This document shows positions 1 through 11,700 of a stretch of DNA of 64,000 nucleotides, one piece after another. The notes beneath the pieces were generated by a model. It ran no database searches. It was not told the origin of the DNA and worked only from the letters and a program-made list of their open reading frames with translations. Each line of letters opens with the position of its first letter. The first letter of the stretch is position 1. Made by a program: the position numbers and the translations under genes. Source of the DNA: Cliona cf. orientalis (taxonomy: Eukaryota > Porifera > Demospongiae > Clionaida > Clionaidae). The DNA lies in assembly GCA_963930775.1 (NCBI GenBank), contig OZ005689.1, forward strand, positions 21,595,718 through 21,659,717, read 5' to 3'.

Positions 1-97
1 TCTGGACTTTGACAATTTGGACCTGAGCTACTAAAAACGCGCATTGCGCGAATCGCGCGCGGATCCCATACGGAGGGTTTTCCCAAATCCGGTCACA
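1..97 (+). repeat. A-family MITE, right-end fragment
   Basis: The last 97 bp of an A-family element, ending in the inverted terminus CCCAAATCCGGTCACA. The rest lies outside the window. It matches the right end of the complete copy at 36903-37571 nearly base for base, including the GC-rich stretch of alternating CG around 36-62. Confidence 0.85.
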
Positions 98-177
98 TAT
101 ATGTTTCTTGAGATCTGTTGGTGGTAAACCTTACCTTGGTCCATGATCCCTAGTTGTTATTGGTCTACCCTGTAATT

Positions 178-591
178 CATAGGCTCCAACTGTCCCTGAA
201 TCTCCGGGACAGTCCCGGATTTTTAGCAATTGTCCCGCGTCCCGGAAGGCTCTTCTATAATAAATTGTATTATTGGTCCCGGAAGAGGTCCAGACACTAG
301 CATAAACACTGTAGTAATAGTACAACTAATCACTTATTGGTGGTAAAATGAACAACCTGCTTGTGGTAGCTAGTGCCTTACAAACTTTGGTTTTTGCAGT
401 AGCAACACTACAAGAGCTCTACTAGGCTTGCAAATTCATGCTCTAGAAAGTATAATTATTATTCTAGGCATTGTGGTCCTCAAATTCAATCATATTAGGT
501 GTGGTGTGGGTGGAGTTTTAATTAATGATGGCCACATGTAGTGGGTGTGGTCTATGTCCCTGGAGCTGTTCAGGAAAAGTTGGAGCCTATG
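178..591. mobile_element. B-family MITE with 6-bp target duplication
   Basis: A 414-bp non-coding insert with inverted termini CATAGGCTCCAACT and AGTTGGAGCCTATG. It is flanked by the direct repeat GTAATT (172-177 and 592-597). The interior carries GGGACAGTCCCGG-type motifs, as does the related insert at 56130-56640. There is no open frame of interest. The superfamily is not assigned; a 6-bp duplication is unusual and excludes Tc1/mariner, piggyBac and PIF/Harbinger. Confidence 0.8.
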
Positions 592-1262
592 GTAATTACC
601 CACACCTCTCCCTACAAGGAGGGACTAGCTCTGTGGCACGTTAGGGATTGTGCTTCAGAGTGCACTCTCTGAGTGAATCAAGTATACACGTAGTTGTGTT
701 TCAAGTCCTCCAACAATTCGTGGTGGATTGTATAGCTCAGAAAGTGAAGCTCTCACGAGGTTCTACACAGCAACACAGCAACACAGCAGAGTTTCCTGCA
801 AGCCTTCATAGAAGTAATACATGTAGATGGCCTTACTGACTGTCGTGGCACCCTAGTCCAGTATAGTAGCAGTACTGTCAGACATTTCCGGGTACACTTC
901 CGGGCATAGCGAGGATGGTAAAATATCACGACGATAATAATGTAGTATATTCACCTGAAGCTCCTACATTTTTTTAACAATACATACATAATCATCTCGC
1001 ATCATATTATGCACAATTGGCTAGAAAAATATATAGGTATCACTAATCCGTGACTTTGTATGCAGTAAAGGAGTCATCCCTGGGGTTTCAATGCGGCCGT
1101 CAGGATTTGTACTTGTATATTTTATACTGTATACAAAGCAAGTAGAGCTGAACTTGAAGAGCATGGGACCAGAATAATGTATAGCCCTACCATGGTTTAG
1201 CGGTCTATATTACCACCGCCAAATTAAAATCCGCCAAAATTTCCTACTTGCATATACACATA
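592..1262. other. No gene seen
   Basis: AT-rich DNA without a convincing open frame. The last 60 bases contain CCGCCAAATTAAAATCCGCC, which resembles sequence on the other side of the next element (1705-1785). This suggests that an older repeat was split by the insertion at 1263. Confidence 0.5.
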
Positions 1263-1682
1263 TGTGAGCGGATTTGAGAAAAGGGCCCACTTCGCGCATT
1301 TTCCGAAATTTCGTTTTAAATTGCGCATAACTTCTGAACTATAGTAGCTATGAGCTTCGGACTTGGAGCAAACATTCTTCAGTCATTAGTCAACACTCGC
1401 TGTAAATTTCGCGCCCCGCCCACATCCGGTGTGGGCGTGGCGCCCGCGCGTATCGATCGCGTTCGAAATCGGCCGTTTTATGCCTCACTTCAAGCGTTCA
1501 GTGCTTTGGACAGGAGCTTAGCCAGACTCTCTAACCTTGGATATATTTAGTAGAAGGCCTGATCTGCTTACAAACCAAGCCAGAAGCCTAAGGCTCTTAT
1601 AGTTTTTGTGTGGTGACAGCTTGAAAAGTGCCAAAAATTCGCGTTTTGCGCGAAGTGGGCCCTTTTCTCAAATCCGCTCACA
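1263..1682. mobile_element. TGTG-group MITE (TGTGAGC subtype)
   Basis: A 420-bp insert bounded by TGTGAGCGGATTTGAGAAAA and its inverted complement, flanked by TA on both sides (1261-1262, 1683-1684). The terminus continues GGGCCCACTTCGCGC, the same terminus seen at the end of the transposase-bearing TGTG-2 element at 27028. The interior resembles the fragment at 13386-13655. The 66-codon open frame at 1350-1550 lies wholly inside and looks fortuitous. Confidence 0.85.
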
Positions 1683-2040
1683 TATGGCGATCCCGTACCG
1701 AACCGGCAAATTTAAAGCCGCCAATATTCTTGCAATAGCAATTTTGGGCTCAACCGCCAAATTTAATTCCCGCCAATATTTCCAGCTATACATACTGTAC
1801 CACTTTTCCAGAATAAATGTGGTAAATAGTTGTGAACCACTGTGTCACTGATGTGATATTTAATTTTAATGATTTATCTTGGGTTGATAATGATCATAAC
1901 ATCACTTTTATCTTGTGGTCTGATTACAGTACAATTCTCTATATTCTACAGGATAATATTTAATTACATCTCTGTGAGTACATGTAGTTTATGAACCAGC
2001 TGTAAGTGTTGATGAAATACTGATAATTAAATTATTATTA
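1683..2040. other. No gene; degenerate CCGCCAAATT repeats
   Basis: Contains several imperfect copies of (A)CCGCCAAATTTAA between 1705 and 1785, then AT-rich sequence. Nothing coding is seen. Confidence 0.4.
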
Positions 2041-2420
2041 CCGTAGAATCCCGCGATTACGCCCCCCCTCGCGCATAAGCCCCCCCTGCATTTTTAGCTC
2101 AAATTCCTGCATAGGTAGTTTAGTCTCGCGTATAAGCCCCCCCTCCCTGACTGTAAAATGGAGTCCATAAGTCAATAAAAACAGTAGCTACAGCTAGTAA
2201 ACTAGCTATTTGTGTCACAATATGCCTTACTTTGTCGTTTTTCTCGAGTTTTGCCCACCAAACAGCCAGAGAAAGTACAGAGATCGCGCGCCCACGTGGC
2301 ATTCGGAGGTTGGTAATGGTCGTCACACGGAAATGTTAGGATCCCGCGTATAAGCCCCCTCCCCACTTTTGCCCAATCCTAGCATGCACAAAGGGGGGGC
2401 GTAATCGCGGGATTCTACGG
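2041..2420. mobile_element. C-family MITE, CCGTAGAATCCCGCG termini
   Basis: A 380-bp insert with near-perfect inverted ends CCGTAGAATCCCGCGATTAC / GTAATCGCGGGATTCTACGG, flanked by TATTA on both sides (2036-2040, 2421-2425). Because the flank is A/T rich, a 3-bp ATT duplication with one more TIR base on each side fits equally well. The interior repeats CGCGTATAAGCCCCCC. Non-coding. Confidence 0.8.
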
Positions 2421-2847
2421 TATTACTATGAATGATAGTGTCTATTTAATTTTATAATCATAGATTATTCATGTGAAGGTATTTTGACTACACTAACATG
2501 ATAATTGTATATGCATGGTATTGATATTTACGATTAAACCATTCCTGTTTTAATTGGATGCCTTCTAACAATGAGTGTGCAGGATTAGAATAAAGGACCT
2601 AGTACAAAGTGGATCTGCATGTAATATTGCGATATTTGGCCAATTTACTCAGTGTTCTTTTTCAAAAAATTAACATTTACCTCATATTTAGAACATACAA
2701 ATACGGTATAAACGTAGAAAAACGTAATTTCCTCATTTCATGACCTGCCAGGTAGGCTATTAATGCCTCTAATACACATGGACAGGCATAAAACGGTGAT
2801 TTTAAGTAGACGTGATAATTTGAAGATAATTGAAGGAGTATTATATA
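2421..2847. other. No gene seen
   Basis: AT-rich sequence with no convincing exon, repeat or RNA gene. Confidence 0.5.
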
Positions 2848-3515
2848 TGTGACCGGATTTGAGAAAACCCTCCGTATGGGATCCGCGCGCGATTCGCGCA
2901 ATGCGCGTTTTTAGTAGCTCAGGTCCAAATTGTCAAAGTCCAGATTTTGTCATATACATGTCGAACAACCCTTCTTCTAACTGTTGCCGTCTTCTACGGA
3001 GGCTAGTCGTGCTATATGAAGGCGAAATAAGCCTTCATTTTGACCCACCTAGTCGGCACAGCCACCGTACACGGAGCCCGTCGCTATGGGCGGTAATTAT
3101 AATTCTCTACCTAGATACAGCTAGATTCATCGATCTACTGTACGTTCGCTCACCTTTTTAGCTTCTTGGGCATCTAAGAACAATCGGCTGTCGTTGTCAA
3201 CAACGAAATTCAACTCTTGCTCGATCTTTACGTTCATTTCGAACGGCTCCGCCCAGGTCCATTTAATTGATTTCCGGGTCACGCGTAGTATGCGGAAACG
3301 CCATACGCGTGCATAGCAACGCCTTTAGACCGTAATTTCTCGATTATTGGGGGTGTGGCGCGATCACAAACAAAGCGCTGTATCTCCACAACGAAGCGCG
3401 CGATCGGCCTAAGACTTGAACGCGGGTTAGCTCTATGGTAGAGCTTATCAACCATGCATCAAACTCAATTTTCTGAAAAAATCCCATACGGAGGGTTTTC
3501 CCAAATCCGGTCACA
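2848..3515 (-). mobile_element. A-family MITE, complete copy with captured exon
   Basis: A 668-bp element with ends TGTGACCGGATTTGAGAAAA and the inverted counterpart, flanked by TA (2846-2847, 3516-3517). Strand is given by the internal exon-like frame on the minus strand. The GC-rich subterminal GGATCCGCGCGCGATTCGCG is shared by most copies. Other copies: 6436-7104, 36903-37571, 52728-53395, 53718-54106 (partial), 54605-55274, 55311-55974, 63456-63790 (partial), 62404-62588 (partial). Confidence 0.9.
3154..3237 (-). CDS. Exon-like 28-codon frame inside A-family MITE
   Basis: On the minus strand an ATG at 3237 opens a frame starting MNVKIEQELNF and ending FLDAQEAKK. It runs in phase 0 into the splice donor AAG|GTGAGC at 3153. 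About 40 nt upstream is CCGGAAAT, a possible ETS-type site, in a GC-rich stretch, so this could be a captured promoter plus first exon. Equivalent exons are at 6743-6826 (-), 37181-37264 (+), 53009-53092 (+), 53761-53844 (-), 54912-54995 (-) and 55614-55694 (-). The frame and donor GT survive in all of these, the last through a 3-nt in-frame deletion. I do not recognise the peptide, and no downstream exon is visible. Confidence 0.45.
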
Positions 3516-3909
3516 TATTCGTTTGTTAGATGCAATTCAACTTTGGTGACTATTATATATAAAGTGCTGTTCAAAGGATGTATTGCAAGCTTTTGTCAAC
3601 TATGCAAACAATTTGACCCTTGTCCACTGTGGAATAGAATGTTGGCTTGTCGGGCTTTGATGAAATATGACATTGTCATGAATACAAGTCACATGTAATT
3701 CAAGGATATTAATGTTCATCACGAAGTGTGTACCTTCTATTGGGATCATTATTATTGTTACTATGGTTACAAGTGTAGCTATGGTAAATCGTAGTGTACT
3801 ACTGAATTATTCTCTGAGTCTTTGTTAAAAAAAAGAGACAACATTATCGTTAAATTTTTATATACAATGTCATGTATACACTGATGAATAACAAGATAAC
3901 TGGTTCTAG

Positions 3910-4110
3910 CTAGCCAGAGGTTCCATTGAAAACAATTTTAATGTTCTTGTTTGTTCGCAAGGCTACCTCCTCAGCAACAGCTGACATGACAGCCTGGTAG
4001 GCCTCCAGAGTAATTCCCCGGCCTGTCCCGGGGGTACATGTAATACCATGGCCAGGTGCAGCTGCAGCTGCAGAAGCAGATTGAGAGCTTTTGCAACAAT
4101 TGTTTGCCAT
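3910..4110 (-). CDS. Small open frame of unknown function
   Basis: A 66-codon frame beginning MANNCCKSSQ, then an alanine run and a glycine/threonine-rich stretch, ending KIVFNGTSG. Composition is more protein-like than its neighbours, but there are no recognisable domains, signal peptide or membrane segment. It could be a first exon, a remnant, or chance. Confidence 0.2.
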   Translation of the reverse strand: MANNCCKSSQSASAAAAAPGHGITCTPGTGRGITLEAYQAVMSAVAEEVALRTNKNIKIVFNGTSG

Positions 4111-5009
4111 GATTTATGATTTGAATGCCTTTGCTCTGATAGCAGTAGACTGTTATAGGCGCACGGCTGTGTCAGGATATAAACATGACCACATTAATTG
4201 ATGTGCGGATAACTCCTTGTCCGTATGACTACAATATTCTGTGCACAACTTTATCACCCTTTACCATATGAAGCTAACAGTTGAAATTAACCGTCAATAA
4301 TCACAAATCTATGAAAGGCAATTATAATCAAGATTGTTATAGTTACAATCAGTTCATCAAGCAAACTTTTTGATTACCAGTATACAGCCTCCTTGCCATA
4401 TCTGCACCAATGTCAACATAATAAAATTTTCCTCCTTTTGCTTGAAGACATAAGAGTGCAATCCTTTATTTCTGCTTTACCACATCCTGATAGTTTTAAG
4501 CTCCAGAGAAAAATCATCATGTGCAATAGAATGTATAGTTTGGGCATGACCAATGAAGGAAACACAATTTGCCAATGAAGGTGAAGGGTAGAATACGTAA
4601 AGTTTCACAGTATCTTCATGCTGTCCAGCACAGCCCTTTCTTATCCACACCACCATTTTTACTTTTAAAAATGGATTGTACCTGTAATGAAATTTTCCCC
4701 GAATGCCGATCCTAGTCACGGTGACATGTCCACTAAAGGTCCCCATTAATTGCATATTGGTATATGATTTTGTGCCATCGAACCACGTCACTGCCAATCA
4801 TCCGCATATCAACAGCCTTCTTGGTTGATGTCACCTTCCAGTATTGAAAAAGAAAGGATAGCAGGCTATTTACTGTTTAACTTCCAAAACGATACTTCGT
4901 CAAACAAATCACTCGTTTGTTTCGCAAACGACCAAGATTCAGCTCGACCTCAGAGACAAATCTTGAAGATAAGTAGCAGGTGCAAAACGAATGGTTGCCA
5001 TGGCTAGCT

Positions 5010-5165
5010 AACCACTCGTGCACGTGCGCACTCACGCTGCGCCTCTGTGCACATGGCTCTACAGTTCTGACCAATGGGGTGCGAGGCCGCACCGACTTTC
5101 TCCGCCCACACGATCGCACTGTGTGTTCATAGCAACTGGGCGTGCCCAAGATGCGTATCCATGAC
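5010..5165 (-). repeat. Dispersed repeat, copy 1
   Basis: On the minus strand the sequence starting ATGGATACGCATCTTGG, with ATTGGTCAGAACTGTAG further on, matches the plus-strand segment at about 63020-63150. Both are GC rich relative to their surroundings. Its class is unknown. Confidence 0.5.
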
Positions 5166-5229
5166 ATATCAGCGATCGCTAATGGTAACTCAGCATGTCT
5201 AAATGCCCTCCAGGTTAGGACATGGACTA

Positions 5230-5442
5230 CCGTGTTTCTTCTAAAAATTTGGCATGAAAATAATACTACTGCTTTAGCTTCGCCGAATTTTTAGAGGTTA
5301 ATATTCAACATTCTGTCTGCGTGGGCATTCTATTCCCGTTTATAGCATAATACGCGTGACGACCTTTGGCGAAAATTAGAGACTACTTTCAATCATTCGG
5401 TAACGGGTGACGAATAATGCCGATTTTTTAGAAGAAATATGG
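5230..5442. mobile_element. Mariner-like MITE, TA flanks
   Basis: A 213-bp insert with imperfect inverted ends CCGTGTTTCTTCTAAAAATT and its counterpart AATCGGCA...TTTTTTAGAAGAAATATGG, flanked by TA (5228-5229, 5443-5444). Non-coding. Assignment to a mariner-type family rests on the TA duplication and small size only. Confidence 0.65.
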
Positions 5443-6435
5443 TATATAAGAAAATTGTCACTCTGAAAAATATTTTTCGTTGTATAATATAGTATAAAAA
5501 ATATAATCCAGTGGACCACGATTACTAAACTAGGATGGATAATAATAAGTAGTTAAGGATTGAATTTGACTCCAAACTCCTTGAAAACAATTCCTTGAAC
5601 TGAAGGAGACAAGGGAGCGTCCAGTTTTGATTCCATCGAGCAAAAATTGCAAGGAATGCTGTACAGGGGGCATCGCTGAAGAACATAGTTCCTTCGAAGA
5701 TGGTAATACTTGTTCTGGAGTTTTCCTATTTCCCACTGACCATTCTGTGGAAACCAGTCTCGTTCCATATGACCCAAAATGTAGTCAGACTTCACTGAGC
5801 TCACGGAATAGTGCACCACAGCCAGAGAAATTTTTTATTCGATTAGTGAGCATAGCAATGAAAAATGGCTGATTAGATTTCACAGTAGGTTTCTGTTGAT
5901 ATGCACTTGGTGTGGCATTGCTAGGAGTACTAGGGATTACAAATGATTGGGAGTTTGACAGGAGGTTGAGGTGTGGCACAATAGAAGATAAAAGTGAAGC
6001 CAAGGGTGTTAGGTGTTAGTGTGGCTGATAGGGAAGGAAGACGTGACTGTGATGTAAGTTGTACCAATGTTAACAGTTCCAACACTGCGCAGTTGAGCAA
6101 AGCTGAAGAGGCTGCATTGCACCTGCAATTTTATCCTGTTTTCATGGTATTATTACTTGTACACCCGGTCACACAGTGTTCCGTTGCATATCCTGGGGGA
6201 CATATGACTGGTCCAGCCAAGCTTGATGAATCTGTGCTCTGCTCAGGGGCATTAAGGCACGGGTCATAGCTTTTTTCTCATAAAAAACAATTTTTCTAAT
6301 ACCTCAGAAACTAAACAAAAATGTTTCAATGTGTGTGTGTATATGTATGTGTTTGTAAAATTAATTACCCCAAACCACTAATAATTATTAGTCACGTGAG
6401 TAATTAAATTTTATGCTGACAATGCATAATTTAAT
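5443..6435. other. No confident gene
   Basis: Several overlapping 60-90 codon frames occur on both strands between 5530 and 6270. None shows a recognisable domain or consistent splice signals. A short GT-rich tract lies near 6331-6355. Confidence 0.35.
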
Positions 6436-7104
6436 TGTGACCGGATTTGGGAAAACCCTCCGTATGGGATCCACGCGCGATTCGCGCAATGCGCGTTTTT
6501 AGTAGGTCAGGTCGAAATTTGTCAAAGTCCAGATTTTGTCATATACATGTCGAACAACCCTTCTTCTAACTGTTGCCGTCTTCTACGGAGGCTAGTCGTG
6601 CTATATGAAGGCGAAATAAGCCTTCATTTTGACCCACCTAGTCGGCACAGCCGCCGTACACGGAGCCCGTTGCTATGGACGGTAATTAGAATTCTCTGCC
6701 TAGATACAGCTAGATTCATCAATCTACTGTACGTTCGCTAACCTTTTTAGCTTCTTGGGCATCTAAGAACAATCGGTTGTCGTTATCAATAACGAAATTC
6801 AACTCTTGCTCGATCTTTACGTTCATTTTGAACGGCTCCGCCCAGGTCCATTTAATTGATTTCCGGGTCACACGTAGTATGCGGAAACGCCATACACGTG
6901 CATAGCAACGCCTTTAGACCGTAATTTCTCGATTATTGGGGGTGTGGTGCGATCGCAAACAAAGCGCTGTATCTCCATAACCAAGCACACGATCGGCCTA
7001 AGACTTGAACACGGGTTAGCTCTATGGTAGAGCTTATCAACCATGCATCAAACTCAATTTTCTGAAAAAATCCCATACGGAGGATTTTCCCAAATCCGGT
7101 CACA
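6436..7104 (-). mobile_element. A-family MITE, complete copy
   Basis: A 669-bp copy with intact TGTGACC...GGTCACA ends and AT on both flanks (6434-6435, 7105-7106). The internal exon frame (6743-6826, minus) is intact, with donor GTTAGC. It is in the same orientation as the copy at 2848. Confidence 0.9.
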
Positions 7105-7106
7105 AT

Positions 7107-7588
7107 TAATTAAATGCGGAGGTCAAATTAACCTTAAGTATAGTATGGTTTTTTGAACAAAAATTTAAGTCAGGTAGTATTCATCTGAGAGAAGTTAAAA
7201 TAATGTCAGAATGCAAGAAAATCCTACATAATGCACTTGAAGATGGTGTGCTTTTAAATAGAAAATGTTGAATATCTCAACCATTAAATGTATTGGAATC
7301 TCCCAGAAGGAATCATTTAATTTATGACATAATAACCAACCAAAATATTAAGTTTAATTAAGGTTAATTTGACCTCCACATTTAATTAACCGATTATACG
7401 CCGAAAATCCTACATAATGCACTTGAAGATGGTGTGCTTTTAAATAGAAAATGTTGAATATCTCAACCATTAAATGTATTGGAATCTCCCAGAAGGAATC
7501 ATTTAATTTATGACATAATAACCAACCAAAATATTAAGTTTAATTAAGGTTAATTTGACCTCCACATTTAATTAACCGATTATACGCC
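7107..7588. repeat. Inverted-repeat element with perfect 186-bp tandem duplication
   Basis: Begins TTAATTAAATGCGGAGGTCA, whose inverted counterpart TTGACCTCCACATTTAATTA closes it near 7390. The segment 7217-7402 is then repeated directly as 7403-7588, identical as far as I can read. The element abuts the A-family copy ending at 7104. Non-coding. Confidence 0.75.
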
Positions 7589-8757
7589 GTGATGTAATAT
7601 CCGCACGTGACGTATGGCAGCCAAATTAATCAAAGGTGACCACCCCCCATCAGAACCGTGTGACTAAAACCAGTCAGAACTGCTCAAGGGTTGAAGTTGG
7701 CTATAGGCAAGTTGTTGCCAGCATTGACATTAGAGCACGGGGGGAAATGGATTGGAAACGTAATGATATTCATAGAATTGTCGTGTTAGATCCGTGTCTC
7801 CGTCATGTGACTTCCTGAAATCACTAGTGCGCTGCTCGCGCGTGCCTATCGCGCGTACAGTGCTGGCACTATGGTGTGGGGAACGCGCCAATACTTGTAC
7901 TTATCCATAGATGGCAGGTGCATGTGATCAAACACCAGGTTTGAAGCACTCTATCACCACAGTGCTTGCACAGAAAGACTTGAATCTCAAATCTGATACT
8001 TGCAGGAAACTACAAGAGTTTGGCAAGCGACTAGTGACCAAACTTCAATCACCAGAGGAGGCAGACAAAGCTACCATTTCTGAATTCGCAGCTACACTGT
8101 TCAATACTATAGATAGCATACTTCAGGAAGCGTCCAAGGCAGCAACTTGTACGCTACAGAAGGAGAAAGCATGGTCTAAATTTCATCAACTACGATGTAC
8201 AAGTATCAATAGGCTTTGGGGTGATTTTCTTTCAAAGCTAAACATATTTGGGACTAATGCTTTACTCCTTCAGTCTGTCACCCAACACATCTTTGAAACC
8301 AAGATGAAGCTATTGTTTCCTAATAAATCTACACATTCGCTTTGCAAAGGTCTCGAAGCGATCACTGAGGATGAAAAGAACATTATCATGTATGCGTGTG
8401 GGTATGTACCAACTCATCCATCGTTACGAAAAGAGAAAGGGGGAAAAGTATGCTTCATTTGTTCAGTATCTACTACACATGGCTATTGGTACCTATGAAG
8501 ATACTTTTATGGGTACGCAAGGAAGTGGTTTGAATGCGTGAATCGAGGTGGCACCTTCGAAGTGAGTGATTCAGCTTTTGATTTCCTTTTGGTCATCAAA
8601 AAGAGCACTCGACATGCTCTCAAATCATACCTACATACATGTCAAGACCAAAAAGATGTTGTTAAGAAGCTTATATTAGATGAGGACATCCTTTTCCATT
8701 GGTCTATGTTGTCCATAGACTTGGACGATGAGGAGTCACCCGAAGTGCTCAATGATA

Positions 8758-11700
8758 TGTGGTAGGATATAAGAAAAGGGACCACTTCGCGCAGAAAATG
8801 AATTTTCGCTACACGCGATTTTAGTCGCGTAGGTCACATATCCGGTAAACTCAGTTTATTGTACCATACTTATATACGATCCTTTACCTACCTTCCTGCC
8901 AATTTTGAAACCTGGAAACCGTTGTCTTCCTCCCGAGCGAGGCCATTCAAACGGCCGCCTATCGTTCTTTCAAACGCGTGCACGGAGTTTCACCCGGAAG
9001 TGTAACCGGACAGTATAGCGGAGGGTGCACGGAGTAATGGGGGGAACCCCTTACGTAGCGTGCGCGTTCATGAATAATTACCTAGCAACTGAGCACCTGC
9101 AGTCAAGTCTCGATCTACCCTCAAGCATTCCATGGCTACCGCAAACGCGTCCGCAGTTGAGGCTGCTAGAGCAGTTAATGCTTTGCTGGGCCTGAGCAGC
9201 AATGACCAAGGAGCTCTGTTGGAAGTCCTTGAGGATTATTTTACTTCACCAGATTCTGACTGTGAAGTAGAAGAGCTGGATGATGACAGTAGTAGTGACA
9301 CAGAAGATGATACTTTTGATGCACTGTTAGAAGGTACATTGCTTAGTAATACATCAACTCTTATTATTAAAATTTAACATCATTATTAAAGATTATTCAT
9401 AATACTGCTAATAAAAACTAATAACTAGCTATTCCTATAGCTTAACTACCTACGACTGCTACTACCTACACAATAATACTTAAAGCCAACCTAACTACTA
9501 CTACTACTATTACCTACATAGCACCTGCCAGCCGAGAACTCCCTCCTGATGATGTGAGATTCAACGATGAACTTGAACTTGATGATGACAGTGGACTAGT
9601 AAATACCGAGGAACGAGTCCAGGAGGCAATGCAAAGCTTACCCCACATAGCCAGTGAGGTCACCGTCACCCACCTTCCTACTGACGTACAGGAAAGAGAT
9701 GTGGTTTCTGCTTTTCTTTCCGCTGGATGTGGGTGTGTAAGAAAGTGCAGTAAGCAGTTCACTACTGAGCATGTGACGTCAGTGAGGGCATCTTGCGCTG
9801 AGTTGTCGAACAGTGAGTTAGATATGGCGATCCTCGGACAACTGATGGCTTCCGTCAACACCAGCTCCATTGTTTCGACTGCTGCTCGTCACAAGGAAGA
9901 TGAGCGTAAGAAGGTATACACTTCTTTCTCCCATCAAGGAAAGTTGGTGTGTGCTCGAATGTTTCGCTTTCTTCATTGCGTGGGGATCAAGCGACTGAAG
10001 AACTTGATGAAAAATTTGAGGGAGAACGGTCTGACCCCACGACTACACGGCAACACCAAGAGGAAGCCGAAGCATGCACTCTCCTACTCATCGACCAAGT
10101 TTGTGGTACGGTTCCTGTTCTCGTATGCAGAACAGCACGCCTTGTTGCCAGGAAGAATCCCCGGGTACAGCCGAACCGACATCCAACTCCTTCCATCGAG
10201 TGTGTCAAAGCGAGCCGTGTGGAGGGTATACCGAAGTTGATGCAGTGCATGCAGTTGCATACACCACCTTCTGTCTGCTATGGAGGACTCTGGTACCATC
10301 CATCGTTGTGATGAAGCCTCGATCAGACCTCTGTTGGCAGTGCCAACAGAATAGTACAGCGTACTGCCAACTCGTCTGAGTCTGAGAAATCCGCAACCAT
10401 TGAGAGTGCTCTTGAACACCTTCGGATCGTCAAACAGGAGAGGACTCTCTACAAGTCAATATGTGACGAGTGTAAGGAGAGTGTTCGAGCCCATTTTGTC
10501 GATGATGGTGACTTTTCTCCTCCACCTTTAGCAGCATGCACTCCATCCAACTCCAAGGAGATAAAGGTGCACTACTCCTTCGATTATGCCCAGTAGGTGC
10601 ACTATCCCTCAGACCCTCTGCAGCCTGGGCCAATTTACTTCCTTACTCCACGAAGTGTACAGTGTTTGGCATCAACTGCGAAGCAATACCTCGGCAGGTG
10701 AATTTCTTGACCGATGAAGCCGGGGATTGCGGCAAGGGCGCCAACGCAGTAGTAAGTCGGCTGCATTACTTTTTCCACCACCACGGCCTTGGAGAGAAAC
10801 ACGCCTTCCTCCACGCAGACAACTGCTGTGGACAAAACAAAAATAATTGTATGGTCCACTATTTAGTATGGTGTACACTCACCAATAGACACAGCAACAT
10901 CACTCTCTCCTTCCTACCAGTTGGACACACTAAGTTCTCGCCTGACTGGTGCTTTGGGCTTCTCAAACGCCAGTACAGGAGGACGAAGGTGGGCAGCCTG
11001 CAGGCCATTGCAGAGGTTGTGAGCAAGTCTGCTGAGTGTAACCACACACAGCTGGTCTCTTGAGGGGATGGCAGTACCATTGTTACCACCTTCGATTGGA
11101 CCGACTTCTTTGCTCCACGGATGAAGAGAATCAATGGCATAAAGAAGTACCACCATTTCCGGGTCTCCTCTTCTTCACCAGGCACTGTTTTTGTGAAGGA
11201 GCAGAACGACACACCTGAGGTGGAGTTTATGCTGCTTAAGGAGCCATGGGATGTGGACTCTGATACTCTGCCGAACATCGTTCCACCACACGGCTTGATC
11301 ATAGAACGACAGTGGTACCTCCATGAACAGATTAGGCCCTTTTGTCCAGATGAAGACAAGTCTGTCCACTGCCGTCATCTCCAAAGCCAGGAGGAAGTCG
11401 CCGGGGTACTCCACACCCTGAAGCTCCAACTCCGTCTCATCCAGAGGGCGAGATGCCAGCAGCAACCCCTCCACCTAAACGCCGACGGCTCTGTGGTGTG
11501 TGTCACGAGGCTGGGCATAATAAAAGAAGTTGCCCTAACAAGCATCACCCCTCAACTTAGAACCTATTTATTTTTTATATGCAACCCCTTACCAGTATTC
11601 CTATATCTTGTATGTATTCATGCCGTAATGCCCCATGTAATAATAATGAGCTATTGGGGTTGCTCAAGCAACCCACAAAGACTGAGTGTGAACTCTTATG

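Larger units (their letters stand above)
3516..5229. other. No clear gene; one small minus-strand frame
   Basis: Mostly AT-rich DNA. It holds the small frame at 3910-4110 and a dispersed repeat at 5010-5165, described separately. Other short frames here lack splice context or recognisable sequence. Confidence 0.4.

Noticed and set aside
1606..1851. 81-codon plus frame across a MITE end
   Set aside because: Spans the TIR and degenerate repeats; no protein-like features.
9949..10633. Overlapping alternative frames on both strands within TGTG-1
   Set aside because: Shadows of the decayed transposase, which accounts for the sequence with homology to TGTG-2.
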